Assembly: GCA_002633005.1 (NCBI GenBank)
Contig: NMRA01000422.1
Span: 64,001 to 128,000, forward strand
Origin: Phoronis australis
Taxonomy: Eukaryota > Phoronida > Phoronidae
Length of the DNA: 64,000 nt
Direction of reading: 5' to 3'
Made by a program: the position numbers and the translations under genes. The notes under the pieces were generated by a model. The model had not been told where the DNA came from, did not search any database, and worked only from the letters and a program-made list of their open reading frames with translations. Below, in pieces: positions 45,501-57,500 of the stretch (position 1 is its first letter; every line of letters starts with the position of its first letter).

Positions 45501-48500
45501 AGATCATTTAACTGAGGTTAAAGGAAGGCAGCCAAGTAAAACAGGAAGATTCATCAAGAAACTGTGGGAGATATTGAGGCAGATAAGAAGGCACGTATAG
45601 GCATGTAAAAACCGTTGTGACAAAGCGAATGAAACAGGAAATTAAAAAAACACAAGCTCACGTTTGGTACTGGACAGCAGCCATACTGTCCAGTTGTGAG
45701 ACGACAACACGTGTTCCCTGAAGGACAAGAACTACCATCGGGGCATGTTACCACTTGGACAGCAGACGGATGAGTAGGTTTCTTCAGGAACCAATCAGTG
45801 ATGAGGTCAGCCTTTACAGTGTCAGTTTCTCTTGTACATTTCCCTGCATTACACGTGTAGCCCGAGGGACAACAATGAACACCATCAGAGCAACAGACAG
45901 CCTACAACAGAGAACAACACTGTCTCCAAAAAGCATGCAGAAAGACAATGCAAGTGACCTCCTACAACACAGCACTTATTAACTTTAAAGATTCATGTAT
46001 GGAGCTGAATTCATGTTCAGCTGAACTCATTGTCAGAGACCTTTTTCTACTAATTTTACCTCTGACACAATGCCTGACTGAAATGACCACCAAATTAAAA
46101 GATCACATCTAGGGGATAAAGTAGTTACCTATCGGCGACCTGGACCCTTCATCGGGGTAATGTAATCTTCGTGACACATGGGTGGTCCTTGGTGGTTGTC
46201 CAGCACCACCTGGTGGTTGTTACTACCAAGGAGTTGCTGGTAAATAGCTGGCAAGTTGTATCCACTGTCTCTGTTCAATTTTGATTTTGCTCATATTTTT
46301 ACTGTCAGTATCAATATCTGATTTTAAGATCATTCCAATATTTATTTCCTCTAGATGGTATTTTGACTGTAGGTTTGCAAATGTTGTGCGATGTGTCCTT
46401 ACGATGTTCTCCTACGGCTCTGGGTTTCCAAATGATATCTTGAAGTGTTCTTTTAGGCTCATGGTACCTAGATTCCGAGCGGCCTCACCATAATATTTGG
46501 CAGGACAATCAGGGTATTCAATCAAGAAATGTATACCATCCCACATTCTTGTTGTCGTTTGACTTGTCTTTCAGGTGGACCAAGGTATTCCGTAAAAGAA
46601 CACCGTATGGACACATCACACAACATTTGCAAACCTACAGTCAAACTACTATCTAAAAAAACAAATATTGGAATCATAAAATCAGAGCAGTTGAAATCAT
46701 GAGAAATCAACCACAATTGAACAGAGACAGTGGACACGAATTAACAGCTCCTCCTCGCAAATAACAGTCACCAGGTGGAGTTGGACAACCACCAAGGACC
46801 ACCCAGTAGCGACCACGTGACACGAAGTTTCCCTACAGTACCCCTGACGAACGGCCCAGAATGGGCTCAAACGCTAGGTCCGCAAACACAAACAGGTCAC
46901 CGATAGGTAACTGCTCTATCCCCTATACTATGTAACAGTGCCAGCTATGAACATTGATTCATTCTGTCAAAGATCAGATCGATAACTGAGGTTATATACA
47001 GGGCAACATGATGTGAAAACTGCCGTGACACACCAAGCAGGACAATAGCACAGAGAACAAAAAACTTACATTTGGCACAGGACAGCAGCCATATTGTCCA
47101 GTGGTGAGACGACAACATGTGTTCCCTGAAGGACAATAACTACCATCAGGGCATGTTACCACTTGGACGGCAGACGGATGAGCAGGTTTCTTCAGGAACC
47201 AACCAGTGATGAGGTCAGCCTTTACAGTTTCTGTTTCTCTCGCACATTTCCCTGAATCACACGTGTAGCCCGAGGGACAGCAATGGACACCATCAGAGCA
47301 ACAGACAGCCTACAATAGAGAACAACATAGTTATTCATGGTGCAGACTGAGTAGAAAGATACATTGCGGTTTTACTATGACAACTAATTCAAGGGAATTC
47401 ATCTACAGCACTGCTGTCAATTTCCAAATGGATTATGGAAATGTTTAGTCGTAAACATGTGGCAATATTACATATAACCTGTGGACATGTAGTGCGACTC
47501 TATCCGTGTTTTGGGTGGTAAGATTAATTTACTTCAGCGTGATCTAATGGCACGTGACTTGGGAATCTTTTGCGAAAAAGATTTGCTATGCAGATTTGAG
47601 GCTCATCTACACTTTATTCTGTGGGATGGTTGGTTATAAATCAGACATTGCAAGCAATTTCATTCAATATAATACACTCAAGTTTAAAGATGCATGCCTG
47701 GAGCTGGATTTGTGAGAGAACAGCTCCTACAAAACAGAGCCCACCGTTTATGATCACAAAAATGAAGCGTCACACACCACAGATCAGACTGTTTAAGTGA
47801 CAGAGGTGATATATAGTTAAACGTAACGTAACAAGTCTACTGCAAAGCGTTGATACATGTCCACCATGTATACAGCAAGGATACATGAAATGATTATTCA
47901 GACATTCACAGTAGAGTGAGCAACACCAGCCACCTTCTTCTTAATAGGAATGGAAATCACGAACATCATTTAGTCTTCAAGAAATTTAATAGATGTTGAG
48001 GCAGATGCGGAGGCAGACGTGTGTGGACACGTAAAAAACTTTTTGACAAAGCGGACACAAAAAGAGACTAAAAAACAAGAGCTCACGTTTGGTACTGGAC
48101 AGCAGCCACATTGTCCAGTTGTGAGACGACAACACGTGTTCCCTGAAGGACAAGAACTACCATCAGGGCATGTTACCACTTGGACAGCAGACGGATGAGC
48201 AGGTTTCTTCAGGAACCAATCAGTGATGAGGTCAGCCTTTACAGTGTCTGTTTCTCTTGTACATTTCCCTGAATTACACATGTAGCCCGAGGGACAACAA
48301 TGAACACCATCAGAGCAACAGACAGCCTACAACAGAGAACAACATAGTTATTCATGGTGCAGACTGAGTAGAAAAAACATTGTAGTTCTCCTAAGGAATC
48401 TGTCATCTATGGCACTGTTCACAATTTCCAAATGCGTTGTGGGACTGTTTGCCAGTTCGTACACATGCGGCAGCATTACAGATAACTTGTGTACATGCAA

Positions 48501-51500
48501 CGCGACTCTAGATGCGTGTTTTGGGTGGTAAGATCATTTAATTTCAGTGTGACCTGATGGCACGTAACTTGAGAATCTCTTGCGAAAAAGATTAATAACT
48601 CAAGGTAATGTAGAACACTAGAAAAACGTCCCAATTTGGCCAACTTCAGAACATTATATCTCAGAAACAGCTACTTGGATTCAAATGAAACTTTCAGGTA
48701 CTATGCTTGATGTACAATTGTCCAAAACCCTCTAGGGATTGCTTTTAAAAAGTTCCACTTTTGCATGTGGAGCTATAAACAAAAAGTAGGACTTTAACGA
48801 TTTTCATGAAGAAACTCTTGAGTTGCATAAATGAAACAAAAACTGATATTTTAGTAAAGCGTAACAACATTACTTCTCTAAGACGTCACCTTGCACATTT
48901 ATGTCAAATGAAATTTGATCAATGTTATTGATACTGTTGTTTTACTATCAACTAAATTAATGTAGAATACCTTCTTTTTTGGCAAAATTTCAATGAAAAA
49001 GCACGGTCACACGATCCAGTTTCATTTGGTAAAATGTCACAAATCAAATTCTACAGGTTTTTTACATTCAGAAAATAAATACTTTTAATGAAGCCCACCT
49101 TCCCTGTCTTAATTTTGTGCAATGGTTGCTTACAAATCTTTCAGAAAGACACCGTAAGCAACCTCATTCATCATTATGCACTGATATCTGGACCTGAAGT
49201 CATGATATAACAGTTTCTACAAATAAGCCGAACTGAAATGATCATCAGAATGAAGCTACACATACCAAAAAATCAGACAGTTTAAATGAGGTTATATATA
49301 TAGTGAAACATAATATAACAAGAGCATTGCAGAGAGTTGATACCTGCCCAAAATGTATACATTACAGACACAAGAAATAATCACGATTCGGACTGCAGAG
49401 TGAGCAACACCAGCCACCCTCTCCTTTAATAATAGGAATGGAAATTACAAACATCATTTAGAGTCTTCAAGAAATTTGGTAGATGCAGATATGGAGGCAG
49501 GCATGTGTGGACACGTGAAAATTTTTTGACAAAGTGGACACGTGAAAACTGTTATGATAACTAGAAGCAGACACAACAGGAGAGAAAAACACAAGCTCAC
49601 ATTTGGTACTGGACAGCAGCCATATTGTCCAGTTGTGAGCCGACAACACGTGTTCCCTGAAGGACAATAACTGCCATCGGGACATGTTACCACTTGGACG
49701 GCAGATGGATGAGCAGGTTTCTTCAGGAGCCAATTCGTGGTGAGATCACCCCTGACACAGCGACCCAGATCCATGCGGCAAGTGAAATTGGCTGGGCAGC
49801 AGTGAAGTCCGTCAGAACAGCAGGTCGCCTGGGAATGAACAAAACTTTTTAGAAGAATGTACTTACATAATAAACAATTAAGGCATCAACTTGTCTCTGC
49901 CTTTATTAATACAGGAGCAACAGCGGTCATAGCCATGACATCTATAGGCAAAATAGAAAATATGATGTCACAACTGTGCTCGTAAAAGAACGAAGCATTC
50001 CAAAGACATTTCATTATGGCTTGAGATAAGGATATGCATTCCGTAAACTGAGTTTCTTGTGACAAAATCAAGATCTTGTACAATCTCACAAAATAATGTG
50101 AAAGTAATAAGAGTGCAAAGCAAGATGCTCAGGAGGTTACAAGCCTAGCCTTGCAAAATGATGGCTGCTGAAGCAATTGGTTGGTGACACTGGAATGTTG
50201 AATCATAGGATAAGTTCAATGTTTCCGTTCCATAAACAAACATTATTTACCGCAAATGCAAATTAATTTCTTGCAGTCTAAGATAGGCAGCAACGTCTCC
50301 ACAAGCTGACATGTCACTGGGTGCCATTTTGTGAGTCAAACATGATCTTTAAAAATACCTAACCGTCAGTTATTTGGAAACCCAGACCAAAAATTCACTT
50401 CTAATCTAAGTGAGCAACAATTTGAGACCAATTTCATAGTTGGTAATCGGTCTAAATCAAAAAAAAAATATGCTTCTTTCGACAAAACAAGGGTTGGTAG
50501 CCACTTTAAAGCTATCACTGATTCAAAACAATAAAACAATCATATTGAGATATCCAACCTTTCTTCATTGGTCACTCCCCATCTAAAACCAACAGAGGGA
50601 TTAAGGTCAGTTGCATAATTAAGCTCTATTGTGGGGTTCATGCCATAAGAATCGTGTTAACAGACCTTGCTACACTGACCAAGACTAATCTAGGCAAGGT
50701 GCCTTATCCCAGCCAAGCAGCAAGTCAAAACTGTTCATAAAGACATGTCTATGTTAACACTGACCAAGACTAATCTAGACAAGGAGCCTTATGCCAGCCA
50801 AGCAGCAAGTCAAAACTGTTCATGAAGACATGTCTATGTTAACACTAACCAAGACTAATCTAGACAAGGAGCCTTATGCCAGCCAAGCAGCAATCAAAAC
50901 TTTTCATGAAGACATGTCTATGTTAATTGATGATGAGCGTGTGAATCCATGTTAGACATTAGAGTGCCTGTAATTATTTCCCACAGATTAGGTTGAACAC
51001 TTTCCATTTTAAAAAGGGAATTTCCACTCATTCCCTTTTTGTGCCTGAAAAGTTGCCGATTTTTTGTGCGCCTGGATTTCCATCATTTTGGCTTAAAGAT
51101 TGATATATTCCATTGCATTTCAGCCCTGACTGTTGTATCATGTGCAGAAATTTCTGCGCAGCAAAAGTCCAGCACAGAAATTTCTGCGTTGCACTTTTGC
51201 TGGAATTTTACTGCGCAGAAATTTCTGCGGTGCAATTCTACACAGAAATGTCTGCGCATGATACAACATAGGGCTGAAAAGCAATAGAATATATCAATTT
51301 TTAAGCCAAAATGATGGAAATCCAGGCGCAGAAAAATTCTGCAACTTTCAGGCACAAAAAGAGAATGAGTGGAAATTCCCTTTTTTAAATGGAAAGTGTT
51401 GTTTATTTCATTGGAAACACAAAGTGTATGGTAATGCGCTGTCTGCGGGTGATCAGGGTAAATGGAGTGTAATGGTAAAGGCAACCTATAAGTCATGTAC

Positions 51501-54500
51501 TAGGTACACAAACCTAGACAGCTTACTACTATGACTCAGCAATCCTGAAGTGGGAAGACTGGAACTACTCATCAAAGTAGTGTCACTTATACTGCCTCTG
51601 TTGTAAAAACGGATTTCTGTTAATTCAAAAACTTTTTACGACGGATTAAGTTTTTATAGACTACAGTGTGTACTCTAATCTGAAAACAAAAGAAGCCAGT
51701 CATTAAAGTTCAGGGCCTGAGGTACAGTAGAAGCCAATTGAAAAGTATTCACACTAAATGACCCAGAATTCTCCGTTATGACGACTGGGTGGAAGCCGAA
51801 TTCAACATCAGAGAATGCACAACGCAGTGCTAATGCTTCATTCCAAACGACAAGCTATGGCTAAGACTCTTACTGCTGATCACCTTGGATTGTGATGACA
51901 GATGTCTGCTACTCTGTACGCACGCATAAAATATTTAGAAATTTATTAGAATTAGTTAGGACTGAGCAACAAGCTTTTTGTGCAATTATTTAAAAACACA
52001 CAGCTACTCCTACCAGCTAACATTCAGTCCATAGGTGTGAGTGTTACCTAGCCACTAGTCAATGACAAAAACTGAACCAGAATTTATTTAAATTAGTAGA
52101 TGGCAACTTGTTTGAACTTGTGAAATTAAGCGAACTTACATTTTGCAAAGGACAACAACCCCATTGGTTGTTTTTGCCCTTGCAACAACTGTGATTGGCT
52201 GCACATTGGACAGTGGTACTGCACTTTATAGGCGGCGCTACAACTGCTGGGACTCGTTCCATCCATGACACTACTGAGCTGTTGGCATGGTTACACCCTC
52301 CCCCTTTGCTGTCACAGGTATAACCAGAGGGGCAGCAGTGCAAGTGGTCATCACAACATTCAGCCTGAAGATGAAAATAATATTTACAGGTGTGCAGACT
52401 GCAGACTCTGAGTGCTGCTAAATCAGATACACCTGGCTATTTCAACTACGTGAAAGTTCTGTAACACAGACTGGGTATAGGGTTTCAATAGTCTTTCAAA
52501 ACACAGACTAGTGCAATACCCAGAGCTCACAATGAAATATGTTCTAGAGACATTGTGTAATAACGTACAACAATAATACCTGGGACTAAGGCAATATCAG
52601 AATCCAAGATAGACACCAGAGAGGGCAAAAAATACCGGAGTTAAACAGAGTCGAAGCCAAGCTGTAGTCCATGAGACGTGAATGTAGCGATGCTAATGAA
52701 AGTTTAATTCCGGCAGATGTCACTATGTTTATTACGTAAGGATGACTTTGAGATAAAAAACTTATACTAGGTTTTGGAGACAGCCTCTTGCTAATCTGTG
52801 GGAAGTTAAGAATTTTCATTGAATCTAGGTGAATTTTAGGTAAACTCCCCTTACATCCCCACACCATGAGGCACAGCATATTCAGACGGGCTTATTCACA
52901 GAAGTCTCCAGTAGCTTGACGCAATAAAAACACAGCAAGAACATGTCACTCACATTGGCCAGAGGGCAGCAACCCCAATCTCCATCAGATGTCTTGCAGC
53001 ACGTCTGGCCATTGAGACAATACTTGGTAGCTGAGCATTGGACAAGAATACGTGAGACGATCAACGGTTCACCTTTGACCTTTTTTGATGCTGCAATTGT
53101 GCTGCCGTCGTCCACCTTAAGAAATATTTGAAAAATTGCCTAAAAACAGCAGTGGTAGGAGAAGAAAGGAACACAGGATTTATCAACACGTTTTGTACAA
53201 TTATTACACTACACTTGACTCAAGGGTAAATGTCAAAGTATCAGGGCCAGCGACTTCCAAATTTTACTCGGCAAGACTTGATTTGAAAATTGGCCAATCA
53301 CACCACGCGAAATTGGAAAATTCTGAAAACATGGTACATGAATTGCTAATTCTTTAGTTAAGCTTCCTGAAAAATTTGGTAATATCAAGCTCAATTTATG
53401 ATAGTGGAATTTTAGTCACATTTAGTAATCATACTTCCTGATCCCAGAGTGTAATCAACTAGGCAGTTGAAGATATCCACCAACGGGCTTGTTTTGAACA
53501 CTTAGGAGAAGCTGCAAAGGGCACTTTTGATCTAAAGAGTTAATTTTATGGCAAACTGCGTTTCTAATTTTTCGGGTTCAACATCAACAAAACCATGAAG
53601 TGGCGATTTGGGATAAACGCTGGCTCAAAAATGTCTTCAAAAAAGCAAACATCCAGCTGATGATACGCTACATTTACTGTAATATAAATATAAACATGCA
53701 CTAAAAGTAGTTCCAAGTCGACCTTCGGAAACACTGTGCAATCACCTGTCGGCAAATTCCCGGCTGATCATCACAGATGTAACCATGGGGACAACAGTGT
53801 TCTTTGTCTTTGCAACAGACCGCCTTTGGTAGGGGGCAGCACTGGTATCCATTCTCTGACGCGCAACACGTTTGCATGCTGTTACACTGAACCTAGAGTA
53901 AACAAACAACTATATAGCTCAGCATTAAGCCTAGTATACGTATCACACAAAGTATACAGACATGGAGCCTTGTTTGGACCTTGAGAGGTGTAAGTACTCC
54001 GTAAATGCCTTTCAATCTGGTGGACAGTTGTAAATTCATTGACTGTCCATTGACAATCAACGTTTTGAATTTGACTAGTTTAAATGTTGGGCATTACCAA
54101 GATCACAGTCAGTTTGTCTGACCCGTTTACAGCAACAAACACTTCATGGTCCTGGCTAATAAGAAACATGTTTTATTACCCTTGTTGGTTTTGAATAGCT
54201 GTGCCCAAAATGTGATTCGAAAAATGCCTCACTTAAGGAGTTGCATACAGTTATGGGTCTAAAGTTATGATGTTTAATCATCAAGCATTTAGTTGATGCT
54301 TGAAAACCATTAGGCACTAATGACTTAACATGTCGCTTTGGGGTAAATGTTTTCCTACAGAAGAGCTATACCAGACGTACTGCTCAAATAAGTGAATATT
54401 TCCCATCCAGTTTGCCTATGAAGGTGTCTTTACCTATTTTTGAACTAAAAGTCCACATAAAGGGATCAATTTCGGGGTCGCAAGGATATGCCCGTTTTAG

Positions 54501-57500
54501 CGACAAAGTAACTCTTCTTGTACAGTTTCAAGATTACTGGATAAAAAGGCTGTCCAAAAATCCCTACAGAAGGGTCCACTTGAGGAAATCAACCCCTACA
54601 AAAGGGTAGCATTTAAGAAACTAACCCCTAAAGTGACTTTCATGGAAGCTGCCTATAAATGGGCCGAGTGCACTCTCTCAATGGGTGGGCACCCCCATAT
54701 TTCCTGCTGCACACTCCCAGTAAAAAATGATTATCAAGGACCGCCCGAGCATTTCCATATCCAACTCATCTATGACAAAAACTAACATAGTATTAAGACT
54801 AGTGTTTCTGATACACCAAGTGAGGCAAAAGGTAAGAAACAGAAATGAGTGCTAATCCTTTATCATTTCCTTATTATTTTACTGTCTGGTTTCCTTGTAA
54901 TTTCATGAACTAATTTTCAATTGGTAAATGTAACTTGGTAAACAGTTCCATGCTTTTAAATGTTATCCAGGTCATCATTTTTCTCATATATTTTTACTAT
55001 TTGTCTAATTTGTAATATGAATTTGGGCTTGGAGTGGAGGTAATAACTAGTCCACATTGTGGCTTAGAATTTTGGGATGGCAGTCGTAAATCATGGGTGT
55101 TATTCACAGGTAATAAGCTTTGTGAAATTGACATTTAAGGTCAGTGAAAGTGTTTATTTGTGAACTCTGTTCTCATACAACTCTCCAAGTTAGACTGTGT
55201 AACTAAACACAGCGTACAAAAGGTTTGTAGTCCTGGCCGTTTTGTTACCCCCTATAGATTAGTGAATAGCCCAGAGAGCCCCAATGCATTTGTATTGTGA
55301 TAGTTGAATAAACAGACATACATTTGTCATCACTGTCATAACTAATTGAATTATTATTTACATAACACAATAATTATCATTTACACCATAATTTTATTCA
55401 ACTACTGTCATTACCTTGCCACCAGGACACTCCACCATTTCCTGAAGCCTCTTTTCGGCTGGGACTTTCTGCACCGCCTTGACTGTCAGGAATCCTTTTC
55501 TACACAAGCCTCCTTTTGCACAAGTGTATGCCTCAGGACAGCAATGCACATAGTCGTCACAGCATACAGCCTTAAATGCACGCCACAGACATTTGTTAGA
55601 TTTGAGAAAGGGAGAGGGAGAGAGTGAGGGAGAGGGAGAGAGGGGGAGTGAGGGGGGGGGAGGGTGAGAGGGAGAGTGGGAGAGAGAGAGAGTCAGAAAG
55701 CAATTTCATCACAGGACCATCAATGGACCAAAGGACAGATCAGACAAGGACAGAAAGACAACCACTGGTTACTAACTTCCTACATGAGATGTTGTTTGAT
55801 GAATCACAGTAAACCTCCTTTGTGCATATCATAACTTGCACAAATAAAACGGCATGTGTGCAGAATCACAGTTTAAGGCCATGAAGCGAATGAGAATTTA
55901 AAGCTAAATAAATCACTTTTTTGTCAGATTTAATGATTCACTGAACTTCCTTCGTAAATGCTGCAGATTGCTGATCCAGCAAAATCTCACCATTCTGAGT
56001 CTGACCTTCTTGAAACTTCCATCACATGCAGCTTACAACACTTTTTAATGTAGCCAATAAACAGACACTGAAATGATCACCCCCGAGAGACTGTGCCCGG
56101 TTGCATTCCCAAATAGGGACTCAACTAGTGAGTTCGCTAAATCATTTGTGTATTATGTCTTTTTTTACTCAATCATGTAATTTTTTTCTACCGTTTATTT
56201 CATCTTTATTTAGAGCTACTTTTTGACTAATGACATTTTCTAATGATATAATTACAAACCCAACCTTGAGTTCAATGGGAATAAATAGGGACTTAGTCCT
56301 TAATGTAGGGACGTTACAAGAAAAGATCCCAATCAATATTTGATAATATTGAAAATTCAACGTAGAGTTCACTCTCACCTTACATCAAAGCCACCCATTG
56401 ACTCAGTAAACATGCTAAAGCATCAGAGAGGATCTGTTTTCACAAGTCCACAAACATGCAGTGTGACTGTTTCATGCAACTGGGCACGATTGCAGTAACG
56501 GAATATAAGGTCACCACTACGTCTGTCCATTGTCTGACCACACCTTGCATCTGCAACTCCATAAACCAACGCTAGCCAAAACAAAACCCGAGAGACGGAC
56601 TTGGAAGAATTACCTTTATCTGAGGGCAGCACCCCCAGCTACCATCTTTCATTCGACAGCAGGTGCTGGTATCTGGACATAAAGACGCACCATCTGGACA
56701 AACATTCTGAAACGAGAAATTATTCACTTAATTTTTTTTCATTGAATCCTTAGTAGTTTCTTGCAGCTCAAGTTTTTCCAAACCATGACTGTATTAGTGC
56801 TTGTTTCAGCTTCCAAATGCATTGCCCATCATTATTGAAACTCAGCATTTTTCCAAGGCATTGTCTCTATACCTATTAAACAAATTAAAGATTTTTTGCC
56901 TTTTGCCTTTGGAATTGAGTATGCTCCCAATTCAACTCTCCAACCTTGCCGATCAAGCAATATATAAAGCTCCAGAGAATACTCGTGAAACACTCACTTT
57001 TAAGTAGTGTGGTTTTGCAAGGTCTTGTGAGATCTTGTTTTTCTCTCAAGAAACTAGGTTTATGCAAACCTCTCCAGGTTGCTACGACACTGTCATTGTG
57101 TTACAAACATGGGGACTATGGACTTCTACACAACCCAGGAAACATGCAAATCCAAAGCACTTGATTCCTATATTTTGACAAAAACCGTAAGCCTTTTACC
57201 CTAAATGTCTCCCAATAATCCTTACCCCTACCAGGTAACAAGAACATCAAAACCATCAGTGACTCAAAAAATGCTTGACTGTTTATAGGGATAGGCCAGC
57301 CTTAAAACTGTGAATTCAAAAGTGGCACATGTATGCAATGTTTGTGAATTAAGAACTCTGGAACAGAAACAGAAACCCATCATGGTAGGGAATATTATGA
57401 CATCACATTAAGTGAAAGACCCAATTTGATTTTAACTTAGCCAGCCAAACAGGGAACATAGGTTCACCAAATATGCAAGAAAACCACAGAATGGAGCTCC

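Noticed and set aside
51083-51496. 137-codon open frame on the - strand
   Set aside because: It runs through both arms of a foldback element and is a mirror of the + strand frame; no protein similarity.
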